From the NCBI RefSeq assembly GCF_000242595.2, contig NC_017098.1, forward strand, positions 558,001 through 622,000: 64,000 bases of DNA, written 5' to 3'. The notes under the pieces are model-generated. The model worked only from the letters and a program-made list of their open reading frames with translations. It searched no databases and was not told the origin of the DNA. Within the stretch, counting starts at the first letter, position 1. Each line of letters starts with the position of its first letter. Made by a program: the position numbers and the translations under genes. This DNA is from Spirochaeta africana DSM 8902 (GTDB taxonomy: Bacteria > Spirochaetota > Spirochaetia > DSM-27196 > DSM-8902). This document shows positions 26,394 to 38,257 of this stretch, one piece after another.

Positions 26394-27294
26394 TACCCTG
26401 ACCGTCGGGCTGGTTCAGCATTCCTGTGCCGGCCTGGGGCGGCCAGCCGACGAGGTGCGGGCGGCCAATCTGGCGGTTGATGAGGCGGCTATCCGCGACT
26501 GTGCTGCCAGTGGCGCCAGATTGATTGTGCTGCAGGAGCTGCATGCCGGCCCCTACTTCTGCCAGACCGAGGATCCGGGCTTGTTCGACCTTGCCGAGCC
26601 GATCCCGGGACCGGGGACCGATTTTTTCGCCTCACTGGCAGCAGAGCTGGGGGTGGTGATCGTGACCTCGCTGTTTGAACGTCGGGCACCCGGGCTGTAT
26701 CACAACACCGCGGTGGTGCTGGACAGTGATGGCCGTCTGGCCGGTCGCTACCGGAAAATGCATATCCCGGATGATCCGGCCTATTACGAAAAGTTTTACT
26801 TTACCCCGGGTGATCTCGGCTTTGAGCCGATTGATACGGCGGTTGGTCGCCTGGGCGTGCTGGTGTGCTGGGATCAATGGTACCCCGAGGCGGCACGACT
26901 GATGGCAATGGCCGGGGCAGAGCTGCTGATCTACCCGACCGCGATCGGGTACGAACAGGGCGACAGCCAGTCGGAACAGGAACGACAACGCCAGGCATGG
27001 CAGATCTCGCAGCGCGGGCATGCAGTGGCCAACGGGGTGCCGGTAATCAGCGTGAATCGCACCGGGTTCGAGCCGGATCCCTCCGGGGCCACTGCCGGCA
27101 TCCAGTTCTGGGGCAGCAGCTTTGCAGCCGGACCCCAGGGTGAGGTGCTGGCCCAGGCTGCGACGGATCGGTCGGAGAATCTTATTGCAGAGGTAGACAT
27201 GGCGCGGGCCGAGCATGTGCGCCGGATATGGCCGTTTTTCCGCGATCGCCGTATCGATGCCTTCGCTGATCTGAGCCGGCGCTGGCGGGATTAG
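26365..27294 (+). CDS. aguB: N-carbamoylputrescine amidohydrolase
   Basis: This 309-residue nitrilase-superfamily enzyme hydrolyses N-carbamoylputrescine to putrescine, CO2 and ammonia. The catalytic triad is E58 (LQELHAGPYFC), K131 (YRKMHIPDDP) and C168 (VLVCWDQWYPEAARL). The segment PDDPAYYEKFYFTPGD is characteristic of AguB. AGGGGG precedes the ATG, which lies inside the 3' end of aguA, so translation is coupled. The terminal part (WPFFRDRRIDAFADL) also matches the family. Nothing is odd. Confidence 0.95.
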   Translation: MTKRNMRTNDTLTVGLVQHSCAGLGRPADEVRAANLAVDEAAIRDCAASGARLIVLQELHAGPYFCQTEDPGLFDLAEPIPGPGTDFFASLAAELGVVIVTSLFERRAPGLYHNTAVVLDSDGRLAGRYRKMHIPDDPAYYEKFYFTPGDLGFEPIDTAVGRLGVLVCWDQWYPEAARLMAMAGAELLIYPTAIGYEQGDSQSEQERQRQAWQISQRGHAVANGVPVISVNRTGFEPDPSGATAGIQFWGSSFAAGPQGEVLAQAATDRSENLIAEVDMARAEHVRRIWPFFRDRRIDAFADLSRRWRD

Positions 27295-27324
27295 AAGCAG
27301 TCCTGACCGAGACCCTGCGAGCGA

Positions 27325-27750
27325 TCAGTGCGTATCATCGGGGGTGCGCGGCCGTGCGGTCAGCGGCTGCTGGGAAAAGTCGGCCTGCTGCAGCAGCTCG
27401 CGCCGGGTGGTGTGCACCACCTCGTCGACGGCTTCGGTGATTCGCTCACGCAGCTGCAGCGAAAAATCCATCAGCAGGTACCAGGCCTGGGCCTCGGGAT
27501 TTCCGGAGTCCGGTCCGGGGCCGCCGTTGCCGGGGAGCAGCAGCATGAACGGCTCCAGCCCCAAGGCATCGGCTAGGCGCTGCAGCGAATCGGCAGACAG
27601 CCATTTGCGACTCTGTTCAATGTCGTTTATATGGCCGGTAGAGAGGTTCGCCCGCTCGGCCAGCTCCTGCTGGCTGTATCCCAGTCGCAGCCGGGCGGTA
27701 CGAGTGTTGTTTGATAGAACCAAATGAATATCAGATTTATTACTTTGCAT
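27325..27750 (-). CDS. XRE-family HTH transcriptional regulator
   Basis: This 141-residue protein has an N-terminal Cro/C1-type helix-turn-helix (about 10-65: TARLRLGYSQQELAERANLSTGHINDIEQSRKW, split over helices 1-4) followed by LQRLADALGLEPFMLLLP. The C-terminal 70 residues are mostly helical and may dimerise or bind a ligand. It converges on aguAB (30-bp gap) and diverges from the hybrid kinase gene at 27864, so it could repress either; this is inference. Upstream, TTGTAA, 17 nt, GAATAT ends 11 nt before the ATG, with no Shine-Dalgarno sequence. Confidence 0.83.
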   Translation of the reverse strand: MQSNKSDIHLVLSNNTRTARLRLGYSQQELAERANLSTGHINDIEQSRKWLSADSLQRLADALGLEPFMLLLPGNGGPGPDSGNPEAQAWYLLMDFSLQLRERITEAVDEVVHTTRRELLQQADFSQQPLTARPRTPDDTH

Positions 27751-27783
27751 GCGTATCTAGAATATTCTCTCCAAACATCATCC

Positions 27784-27813
27784 TTTACAATATGCCGGTA
27801 GCATGCGTACAAT
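27784..27813 (+). promoter_or_regulatory. Promoter of the hybrid kinase gene
   Basis: TTTACA, 18 nt, TACAAT, giving a leader of about 45 nt that contains AAAGGAG before the ATG at 27864. It overlaps the region that would carry the XRE gene promoter on the other strand. Confidence 0.5.
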
Positions 27814-27863
27814 GTAGCTATTAGCGTACGAGATGGCAAACATCGGGCAAAGGAGATGGATTG

Positions 27864-29288
27864 ATGCGGGGAAACAGGGGGAATCTGCCGGCTCCGCCCT
27901 TTGGCTGGGCAGAGTTCAGACAGAATAGCACCGGCACGGTGCAGTTTCAAGCAGCTCATCCCCTGTTTCACTCCTACAGCGGCTTTCCGGCTGATCTGTT
28001 GGAGCGGGATCCGCTTGCTGCGCTGCGAAAACTGGGGCTGGCTGCTGATCGGGTCGCTACCCTCATGCAGCGGGGTTCGGCAGCCCCGCCGCTGGAGACC
28101 GTTCCCCCGGCTGCGGCAGTGCACTGTGGCGCCTCCATGCGCGTGCTGGCCTACGCCGCATATCCAGGTTCCTGCACGGTGGTCATCTGGAAACAGGAAC
28201 TCCCGATTGCAGAGCTGGTACGCAACCCTGATATCGAGCACTACCTGGTGCATCTTGCACATGAGTTGCGAACCCCGTTGACTGGGGTGGTGGGGATGAC
28301 GGAACTGCTGCAGGCTACCAGCCTGGACCCGCAGCAGCTGATGTTTCTGGTGCAGCTGCAGGAAAGTGCACAGCGTCTGCAGCACGTGCTGGATGATACC
28401 CTGCACCATCTGCCAACCCAGGCAGTCACTGATCCGCCGGGACGGGGCGAGGCCCCCGCGTCGGTTCTGCGCACGGCAGCCGCACCGTATCTGCGCCTGG
28501 CGGAACGCCGGCAGCTGGCAACGCATGTAGACATCGAACCCGGGCTTGAGTTGCCGGCATCCTGTCCGACCAGCCTGTTAGCCAGAATCTGTTCAGCGCT
28601 GATGAGCAATGCCGTGCAGTACACCGAACAGGGTGCGGTGTCGCTGCTCGCCGGGTTTGCATGGTACCCCAATCGCCAGATACAGCTGGAGATTTGCGAC
28701 ACCGGTCCCGGTTTTGACACCGCGTACCTGCCCGGCAGCGGATGCCGGACCGATGGCGATACCCGGACCGGCGGGCTGCAGCAGGTGTATTCCCTGGCAG
28801 AAAGGGTGCGCGGCAGCGTCACCCTGAACAGCTCTCCCGAGGGAACCCGTGTCAGGGTGCTGCTTCCCTGCAGTGCAGTTACCCGCGTACAGCGGCTGCC
28901 AGCGCATCTTACGGTTATCATTGTAGGGTATGAGGGTGCCACCAGACGCAGCGTGTTCAGCTGGCTGCGGCGACTGGGGCATGTGCCGGCGGTGGTTTCC
29001 CCGGGGCATCAGACCGAGGCGGCACTGGAGCAGGCATCCTTTGATGCAGCAGTGATCCTGGAAAGCAGTCGCGCTGCCAGTGAGCCGGTGCTGTCGCTGC
29101 TGCCGGCCATTGTGCCGGATTCCATCCCGCCCGAGCTGCTGCAGCAGGCATGCTACTGCATGATGCCGGCAGCGCCTTCCTTTGATTCGCTTGCCGAAGC
29201 CCTTGCACAGCTGCGCTGGCTGATTGATACCGGGGCTGCCAGGTACCGGAACACCGTCCCGGCATTGGCGGCGGACCGGGTACGGTAG
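27864..29288 (+). CDS. Hybrid histidine kinase with degenerate C-terminal receiver
   Basis: This 474-residue soluble protein has a PAS-like N-terminal region (about 15-125) and HisKA with H133 (VHLAHELRTPLTGVVGMTEL). The HATPase_c domain has LMSNAVQYTEQG (N box) and EICDTGPGFD (G1), but G2 is weak and ends GTRVRVLLP. The last 120 residues have a receiver-like fold (LTVIIVGYEGATRRSVFSWLRRLGH, FDAAVILES). However, the acidic pair (VGYEG instead of DD) and the phospho-Asp position are missing. It is probably a kinase with a non-phosphorylatable pseudo-receiver. AAAGGAG precedes the ATG. It stands alone between the XRE gene and the Old Yellow Enzyme gene. Confidence 0.8.
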   Translation: MRGNRGNLPAPPFGWAEFRQNSTGTVQFQAAHPLFHSYSGFPADLLERDPLAALRKLGLAADRVATLMQRGSAAPPLETVPPAAAVHCGASMRVLAYAAYPGSCTVVIWKQELPIAELVRNPDIEHYLVHLAHELRTPLTGVVGMTELLQATSLDPQQLMFLVQLQESAQRLQHVLDDTLHHLPTQAVTDPPGRGEAPASVLRTAAAPYLRLAERRQLATHVDIEPGLELPASCPTSLLARICSALMSNAVQYTEQGAVSLLAGFAWYPNRQIQLEICDTGPGFDTAYLPGSGCRTDGDTRTGGLQQVYSLAERVRGSVTLNSSPEGTRVRVLLPCSAVTRVQRLPAHLTVIIVGYEGATRRSVFSWLRRLGHVPAVVSPGHQTEAALEQASFDAAVILESSRAASEPVLSLLPAIVPDSIPPELLQQACYCMMPAAPSFDSLAEALAQLRWLIDTGAARYRNTVPALAADRVR

Positions 29289-29294
29289 TATATT
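29265..29294 (+). promoter_or_regulatory. Promoter of the Old Yellow Enzyme gene (leaderless type)
   Basis: TTGGCG, 18 nt, TATATT, then 6 nt to the ATG at 29301. It lies over the 3' end of the kinase gene. No Shine-Dalgarno sequence is present. Confidence 0.5.
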
Positions 29295-29300
29295 GGCGCA

Positions 29301-30386
29301 ATGGCAGTACTGTTTGAACCACTTGTCCTGCGCGGACTTTCCCTGCGAAATCGCATTGGCATGTCGCCGATGTGTATGTATTCCTGCGATAACGGCATGG
29401 CCACCGACTGGCATCTGGCGCATTATGGCTCCCGGGCTGCCGGCGGTGCCGGCCTCATTCTGACCGAGGCCACGGCAGTGGCCCCTGTGGGGAGGATATC
29501 CCCGCAGGATCTGGGTATCTGGTGTGATGACCAGATCGCTGGTCTGCGCCGCATTGCCGCCTTGGTGCGTGCCCAGGGCGCGGCCGCCGGGATCCAGCTC
29601 GCCCATGCCGGGCGCAAGGCCAGTACCCGCCGGCCCTGGGAGCGGGAGCCGGGCGTGCCGGCGCTGGTGCTCCCTCCCGATGGCGGCTGGCAGCCGGTTG
29701 GCCCCAGCGCACTGCCGTACTCTGCAGGGTACGGGCAGCCGGCCCCGCTTTCTCAGGAGCAGATTGGCGAGGTGGTGGCGGCGTTTCGTGCCGCAGCGGT
29801 ACGCGCACATGCAGCCGGGTTCCAGATTGCCGAGATCCATGCCGCGCATGGCTATCTGCTGCACAGTTTCCACTCTCCCCTGGCAAATACCCGTACCGAC
29901 CGGTACGGCGGCAGTCTGGAGAACCGGATCCGGATAACCCGGGAGGTGATTCGGGCCGTGCGCGAGGTCTGGCCCGCAGATATGCCGCTTATGGTCCGGA
30001 TCTCTGCCAGCGACTGGGTGGAGGGCGGCTGGACCATCGGTGACAGTGTCGCTGCCGCGCGGCTGTTCAAGGCTGATGGCGCCGACCTTATTGACTGCAG
30101 TTCCGGCGGCACGGTACCCGAACAGCAACTCACTACCGGGCCGGGCTATCAGGTCCCGTTCGCCGAGGCGGTGCGACAGGAGGGTGAAGTCCCGACAGCC
30201 GCGGTTGGCATGATAACCGCGGCCGAGCAGGCCGAGACCTATCTGCGCGAGGGTCGCTGTGACATGGTGCTGCTGGGGCGCGAGCTGCTGCGAGATCCGT
30301 ACTGGCCGATCCATGCAGCCAATGCGCTCTCCGGGCCGAACAGCGGCCCGATACCGGTGCAGTACGAGCGGGGGCGCTACACATAG
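29301..30386 (+). CDS. NADH:flavin oxidoreductase, Old Yellow Enzyme family (YqjM-like)
   Basis: This 361-residue FMN-dependent ene-reductase fold begins LFEPLVLRGLSLRNRIGMSPMCMYS. The Cys in MSPMCMYS is the FMN-tuning cysteine of the YqjM (thermophilic-like) class. GIQLAHAGRKAS carries the substrate-binding HAGR motif, and EIHAAHGYLLHSFHSPLANTRTDRYGG is the barrel core (read here in two conserved blocks). The C-terminal VGMITAAEQAETYL and DMVLLGRELLRDPYWP complete the FMN phosphate site. It probably reduces activated C=C bonds with NAD(P)H; the physiological substrate is unknown. It is monocistronic, with the next gene 175 bp away. Confidence 0.92.
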   Translation: MAVLFEPLVLRGLSLRNRIGMSPMCMYSCDNGMATDWHLAHYGSRAAGGAGLILTEATAVAPVGRISPQDLGIWCDDQIAGLRRIAALVRAQGAAAGIQLAHAGRKASTRRPWEREPGVPALVLPPDGGWQPVGPSALPYSAGYGQPAPLSQEQIGEVVAAFRAAAVRAHAAGFQIAEIHAAHGYLLHSFHSPLANTRTDRYGGSLENRIRITREVIRAVREVWPADMPLMVRISASDWVEGGWTIGDSVAAARLFKADGADLIDCSSGGTVPEQQLTTGPGYQVPFAEAVRQEGEVPTAAVGMITAAEQAETYLREGRCDMVLLGRELLRDPYWPIHAANALSGPNSGPIPVQYERGRYT

Positions 30387-30560
30387 TCTCGTAATCTGGT
30401 CTGAAGTCGGTGGCAGGCGGTAGAATAAATAAACATGTTATGCTATTTTCCCCCTGATCTGCGGGGCATGTCTGCCCGGCACAGCAGATTAACATCCCAA
30501 ATACTGATGCCGCTTTCCCTGGTCATGTGCACTGACCGTGGCGGCTATCTGGAGCTGATT

Positions 30561-30866
30561 ATGAGCCTGTTTCGTGATGATACCAAGAATCAGAATACCG
30601 ACAAGATTCCGGTGTTCAAGTCCGATGATTTTTTACATATTACCGTGTTTGCAGCCATGGTTTTGTTTGTTATCGCCGGTTTTCAGGGGCGTTTGGGGCA
30701 ATTCCAGGTTAACAGCGACCGTACGGAGTACTACGAAGAGCGCGCAGGGTTTCTGGAAAAAGAGAACCAGCTGCTGCGTGAGCGCCGCAATGAGCTGCTC
30801 GACCGTGTCAGGGAGCTGGAGGATACAGGACAGGAGCTGCCCTCCTGGCGACAGTTCAGTCAATAA
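30561..30866 (+). CDS. Small single-TM protein with coiled coil (FtsB/DivIC-like layout)
   Basis: This 101-residue protein starts at MSLFRDD, with GGAG 8 nt upstream. An in-frame ATG at 30435, with TAGAAT 8 nt before it, would add 42 residues that do not look protein-like. A cytoplasmic tail of about 30 residues is followed by one membrane helix (HITVFAAMVLFVIAGF) and a coiled coil (ERAGFLEKENQLLRERRNELLDRV). Size and topology recall septum proteins of the FtsB/DivIC type, but the sequence is too short to say. It lies 53 bp before metH. Confidence 0.55.
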   Translation: MSLFRDDTKNQNTDKIPVFKSDDFLHITVFAAMVLFVIAGFQGRLGQFQVNSDRTEYYEERAGFLEKENQLLRERRNELLDRVRELEDTGQELPSWRQFSQ

Positions 30867-30918
30867 CATTGCCCCTGTCTGGTAGCCCTTTCCGCGCAAG
30901 TATGGCAACATACACATC

Positions 30919-34857
<3,939 letters not shown>

Positions 34858-34884
34858 GCCCTCCGTGTTCGGGCCGGCTGCCGT

Positions 34885-34905
34885 CCCGGTGTTCTCAACA
34901 CCGGG
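34885..34905 (+). terminator. Hairpin after metH
   Basis: CCCGGTGTT, loop CTC, AACACCGGG lies 27 bp after the metH stop. The stem is perfect but no U-tract follows, so it may be a weak terminator or an mRNA 3'-end stabiliser. Confidence 0.45.
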
Positions 34906-34939
34906 GCGTGCATATATGCTTTTAGCGACTGGACTCATC

Positions 34940-34968
34940 TTGTCTTCGGTATCAGTGGAACGTATACT
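34940..34968 (+). promoter_or_regulatory. Promoter of the two small overlapping genes (leaderless type)
   Basis: TTGTCT, 17 nt, TATACT, then 6 nt to the GTG at 34975. The near-consensus -10 box and the same geometry as other genes here are the main reason to accept the tiny gene downstream. Confidence 0.55.
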
Positions 34969-34974
34969 ACACCT

Positions 34975-35097
34975 GTGACAGAACGGCTTCAGCAGATATT
35001 TATCGCACTGAACGAGGAGCATCAGCGTTCACGCTGGATTCAGGATAAGGACCTGTGGGATATCCGGGTGCTACAGGAGTTGCAGAACAATGTCTGA
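34975..35097 (+). CDS. 40-residue small protein, unknown function
   Basis: The frame GTG-ACA-GAA encodes a 40-residue, highly charged, helical peptide (MTERLQQIFIALNEEHQRS, then RWIQDKDLWDIRVLQEL). It is supported by a good promoter 6 nt upstream and by an 8-bp overlap with the next small gene. Size, helical character and overlap recall toxin-antitoxin or nucleotidyltransferase-associated gene pairs, but no family is recognised. It could also be the remnant of a larger gene. Confidence 0.5.
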   Translation: MTERLQQIFIALNEEHQRSRWIQDKDLWDIRVLQELQNNV

Positions 35098-35266
35098 CAC
35101 CGACAAACCCGCAATACATCCCGATTTTGACGGCCACCTCGAGTATAGCCTGCGCGATAAAACCCCTGACGAAAAGCTTGCCTGGCTGGAAATGATGATG
35201 GAACTCCAGACCGAGCTCCGCCGTATCTCCCGCCGTCAGCAGACATCCGTTCCCTCGGGGATGTAA
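35090..35266 (+). CDS. 58-residue small protein, unknown function
   Basis: The ATG at 35090 lies inside the end of the preceding small gene (ATGTCTGA overlap), so translation is probably coupled. The product has HPDFDGHLEYSLRDKTPDEK, then a helix LAWLEMMMELQTELRRISRR. The phrase TPDEKLAWLEMMMEL resembles the short C-terminal helix of small proteins found beside nucleotidyltransferase-like toxins; this is a weak resemblance from memory. No Shine-Dalgarno sequence is needed if coupling occurs. The 158 bp after it, up to the convergent gene, contain nothing recognised. Confidence 0.5.
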   Translation: MSDTDKPAIHPDFDGHLEYSLRDKTPDEKLAWLEMMMELQTELRRISRRQQTSVPSGM

Positions 35267-35424
35267 AGCGTATACCGGTTCGAATTGTCGGGAAGGACGG
35301 GATTCTTGAGCCGCTGGCCAGCGTTGACATCCCGGAACAGCCCGGCAGACAGCACGCGGCGGGAGCGCACCATGCACCACCTGCCGGGGTTGCGAAAGTT
35401 CGGTCTGTTGAGGAGCCGGGGCAC

Positions 35425-36018
35425 CTACTGTCGGGTAAAGATTTCCTGGGTGTCGCTGCCAAACGGGTCGGTCATGGTGAGGGTGTCTTCGCTGATCGTG
35501 TAGTTGCTGGATGCTGGTTGTCCGAACATCGCTTCCATCTCGGCTTCCAGCTCGGAGAGGTAATCATCGATTGTGGTTTCCAGAATCTCATCCTCGATAT
35601 GTGCAATTGCCTCTTCCCGGGTCATTCCCTCCTCGTCAATCAGCTCCTGGATCAGTGCCTCGATCATTTCCTCCAGCTCGGTGAGCATGGCTTCCAGATA
35701 TTCCTGCACCGGTACACCGTTAACAGCGGTAAAATTGATGGTCATGGTAGTGGCGGTAGCGCTGTAGGTTCCGGCAAGGGTGAGGGTTTCGTGATCCGGG
35801 TCATCGCTGCTGATTGTGGTGGTAAAGGTTCCGTTGTGGCGAATGATAAGGGTCTGCTCCTCGGTGTACTCCCCATCAAACTCCGAACGATACCAGGTTC
35901 CCACCAGTCCGTAGGGGTCGGTGTCCCCGGTGTCGTTGTCTCCTGCCAGATCGCATCCGGCGGTCATGGCGCCAGCAGCGAACAGGGTCGCCGCTGCCAG
36001 AATAAGTATCCTTTTCAT
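35425..36018 (-). CDS. Lipocalin-like/hypothetical lipoprotein with acidic helical insert
   Basis: This 197-residue protein starts at MKRILILAAATLFAAG, with a lipobox ending MTAGC (Cys 22) and GGAGGTG before the ATG. The mature part begins LVGTWYRSEFDGEYTEEQTL and has GTFTTTISS, LAGTYSATATTMTINF and a final YTISEDTLTMTD, the repeated beta pattern of lipocalin-like DUF domains (a GTW start). Between them lies a very acidic helical stretch rich in Glu (about 105-165), which may be a coiled coil. It is probably anchored in the periplasm or outer membrane. Function unknown. Confidence 0.72.
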   Translation of the reverse strand: MKRILILAAATLFAAGAMTAGCDLAGDNDTGDTDPYGLVGTWYRSEFDGEYTEEQTLIIRHNGTFTTTISSDDPDHETLTLAGTYSATATTMTINFTAVNGVPVQEYLEAMLTELEEMIEALIQELIDEEGMTREEAIAHIEDEILETTIDDYLSELEAEMEAMFGQPASSNYTISEDTLTMTDPFGSDTQEIFTRQ

Positions 36019-36177
36019 GGCTGCACCTCCATCATATAGTATATAGCAAAATACAGAAAAAACCGGTTTTTCGCTGCGAATGCAGGAATATGCGGTCTGA
36101 CAGTGATTCGATGCAAATATGACTGGATAATTGCAGGGTTTTGGCCTTATATTATGAGGGATGAAGGGAGGTTTTCC

Positions 36178-36921
36178 ATGAAATTCTGGAGAATCAGTAT
36201 TGTTATGCTGACACTGGTAGCGCTGGTGTTCGCCGGATGTGCAACCACACCGGAAGAACCGGACCCGGTAACCGACGCACCCGAGGAGGTTCGGGCACAG
36301 GATCCTGTCCCGGACGATGAGGTGGCCCGCCCTGAGACAGAGCGCAACACTGCACTGGATCTGCGCACCCGGATATCCGAGCGAGGTGTTGCTGATCAGG
36401 ATCCGCAGAACATGAGCGCGGCTGATCAAGCATTTGATCAGGCTGGGGATCAGCTTGATGTAGACAATCAGGCAGCAAGGGATCTGTATCTCGAAGCAAT
36501 CAGTGGGTATCGCGCCGTACTGCGAACCGCGTTTGGCAGTCAGAATGCTGAACTGCGCGAGTCCATTCAGTCCGTGCGATCCGAAGCGGACGAGGTGCGA
36601 GCACAGCGTGCTGCAGCTGATCGCTACGCAAGCGGGGTAACTGCCTGGGACACTGCAGAGGAGTACACTGCTGCAGAGGACTACGACTACGCCCACGATG
36701 CCTATCAGGACGCCAACCGGTACTTCACCGATGCTCGCGATCACGCTCGTGAACGCCGCCAGGCAGCTCTCGATGCCCTGGAACGCAGCCGGGCCGATAT
36801 CGAGGAGACCGAGCAGCGTATTCGGGATCGTGAGCAGCAGGTTGCCAGTGAAACCGAGGACGACGAAGAGCTCGCCGAGGCTGAGCGACGTCTTGCCGAA
36901 GAGATTGAGGAGGACGAGTAA
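36178..36921 (+). CDS. Coiled-coil envelope lipoprotein
   Basis: This 247-residue lipoprotein has a signal ending VFAGC (Cys 20), and the ATG follows GGGAGG. After an acidic, Pro-rich stretch comes an all-helical repeat region containing aromatic-rich TPR-like motifs (AEEYTAAEDYDYAHDAYQDA). A long Glu/Arg coiled coil ends the protein. It overlaps the following LysM gene by one base (TAATG), so the two are coupled. The pair resembles the treponemal membrane protein type of lipoprotein plus LysM partner, but I cannot confirm homology. A cell-wall or envelope structural role is likely. Confidence 0.72.
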   Translation: MKFWRISIVMLTLVALVFAGCATTPEEPDPVTDAPEEVRAQDPVPDDEVARPETERNTALDLRTRISERGVADQDPQNMSAADQAFDQAGDQLDVDNQAARDLYLEAISGYRAVLRTAFGSQNAELRESIQSVRSEADEVRAQRAAADRYASGVTAWDTAEEYTAAEDYDYAHDAYQDANRYFTDARDHARERRQAALDALERSRADIEETEQRIRDREQQVASETEDDEELAEAERRLAEEIEEDE

Positions 36922-37655
36922 TGATGGTACGACGATTAATTGGAATTGCCGTCATGGCTGCTCTGTCACTGGCGGTGGTTCAGATGGTTACGGCTCAGAA
37001 TCTGCTGGATAATCCGGAGATGCGTCAGTCGCGCGAGTATGAGCGGCTGGCGGCCGAGGCGCTGGAAGAAGGCGACTATGAAGATGCTATCGAGTATTCG
37101 GAGCTTGCTGCCGATTACGCCCGTCGCGGGCAGGAGACTGCCGAACGTATGGCTCTGGGCTTTCGTGCCAACAGCATGCGCAACCGGGCTGACAGCCGGC
37201 TGTATTACGCCCGCCGGATTGGTGTTCCAAGCCGGGATCAGGAGGCGTATGACCGGGCTGCCGCTGCCTATGAGGATGCGGTGGCTTACCTGAACGACGA
37301 GGAATATCAGCAGAGCATAAATAAATCCCAGGAGGTACTGGATATACTGGCAGATTTCCAGCCGCGACGCTTTGTTGCGGAACGTCCAGAGGCTCATGAG
37401 CCGGCGGGAGACAAGCCGCGCTACTATATCGTGCGACTGATTCCCGAGCGACGCGACAGTTTCTGGCGGATTGCCGAGTATGACTTTATCTACGGGGACC
37501 CCTGGTTGTGGCCGCGCTTGTACGAGCGCAACAAGCACATGCTGCACGATCCGGACAACCCGCATCTCATTCACCCGGGTATGATGTTCGAGATCCCGAG
37601 CCGCAACGGCGAAGAGCGGGCCGGCATCTGGAATCCCCAGGATGCAATTGAGTAA
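36921..37655 (+). CDS. Exported TPR-like/LysM protein
   Basis: This 244-residue protein has a signal peptide cleaved near VTAQN. The N-terminal half has TPR-like helices (EYERLAAEALEEGDYEDAIEYS, YEDAVAYLNDEEYQQSINKS). The C-terminal domain is a LysM-type peptidoglycan-binding module (RYYIVRLIPERRDSFWRIAEYD, WLWPRLYERNKHML, HPGMMFEIPS). It probably binds the murein and holds the coupled lipoprotein or another partner. This LysM arrangement at the C-terminus with the phrase GDPWLWPRLY is common in spirochaete proteins. Confidence 0.82.
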   Translation: MMVRRLIGIAVMAALSLAVVQMVTAQNLLDNPEMRQSREYERLAAEALEEGDYEDAIEYSELAADYARRGQETAERMALGFRANSMRNRADSRLYYARRIGVPSRDQEAYDRAAAAYEDAVAYLNDEEYQQSINKSQEVLDILADFQPRRFVAERPEAHEPAGDKPRYYIVRLIPERRDSFWRIAEYDFIYGDPWLWPRLYERNKHMLHDPDNPHLIHPGMMFEIPSRNGEERAGIWNPQDAIE

Positions 37656-37676
37656 AGGAGCACCGGTATTTTCACA

Positions 37677-38201
37677 TTGAAATGTGAGGCCGTACCAGAG
37701 TACGGCTGTCGTGTGCGATTGCGGTACACCTGGCGAATTTTTGCCGGGTGCGCCGCACTTTTTTTTGGGGTGGTGCTGCTCCAGCAGTACTCTGCTGCGG
37801 CGGTCATACTCTGTGCGGTGTGCGGTGCGGCGGGGCTGTACAGTGAACGCTGGCAGTTTGATACCCGCCGCGACAGGATACGGTGGTTTGTCGGGGTAGC
37901 CGGTATCGGGCGACGGGTAGAGCGCCCACTGAGTGGCCTGCAGGATATACGCTTGCTGTCGATTGCGCCTCCCCGCGGGGGAGGGCATCGGGACGCGCCT
38001 GCCGAGGTTGCCCGGCGATCCGGTGATACCCGCCTGGCGGATATCCTGAGCCGGCGTATGGTGCGCCTGGCACTGTATTTTGTCGACGGGGAGTCGTTGA
38101 CGGTACAGGCGGATTCCATTCGGCGGTATGCCCAGCTGCGAGAGCTGGGAGAAAAGCTGTCCGACTGTACCGGGGCCCGCTTTCGCGAGATCGAGATGTA
38201 G
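37677..38201 (+). CDS. Small membrane protein with PH-like cytosolic domain
   Basis: This protein has about 174 residues. Two adjacent hydrophobic segments (about 18-52: IFAGCAALFFGVVLLQQY, AAAVILCAVCGAAGLY) are followed by a soluble region with WQFDTRRDRIRWFVG and LALYFVDGESLTV, a pattern like the PH/YdbS fold. The start is unclear: the frame opens with TTG at 37677, 16 nt after AAAGGAG, while an in-frame ATT at 37668 lies at ideal distance from that Shine-Dalgarno sequence. It is 21 bp after the LysM gene, probably in the same unit. Function unknown. Confidence 0.6.
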   Translation: MKCEAVPEYGCRVRLRYTWRIFAGCAALFFGVVLLQQYSAAAVILCAVCGAAGLYSERWQFDTRRDRIRWFVGVAGIGRRVERPLSGLQDIRLLSIAPPRGGGHRDAPAEVARRSGDTRLADILSRRMVRLALYFVDGESLTVQADSIRRYAQLRELGEKLSDCTGARFREIEM

Positions 38202-38231
38202 GCTGCTGATACAGGCAGGAGAGCAAAAAAA

Positions 38232-38257
38232 AGCAGCGCCGAAGCGCTGCTTTTTTT
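38232..38257. terminator. Bidirectional rho-independent terminator
   Basis: AGCAGCGC, loop CGAA, GCGCTGCT is flanked by eight A on the left and seven T on the right. It serves the rightward envelope genes and the leftward opp operon; the oppF stop codon lies within the T run. Confidence 0.9.

Noticed and set aside
30867-30918. Possible cobalamin or SAM riboswitch before metH.
   Set aside because: The gap is only 52 bp and shows no B12-box or SAM-aptamer pattern.
35264-35420. Frame reading KRIPVRIVGKDGILEPL after the 58-residue gene, resembling the start of AF2212-type antitoxins.
   Set aside because: It has no start codon or Shine-Dalgarno sequence in frame near the motif and runs into the antisense of the convergent lipoprotein gene. 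The similarity is too short.
36058-36071. 14-bp palindrome AAAAACCGGTTTTT in the divergent region between two lipoprotein genes.
   Set aside because: It is short, AT-tract based and found once. It could be an operator, but nothing else supports this.
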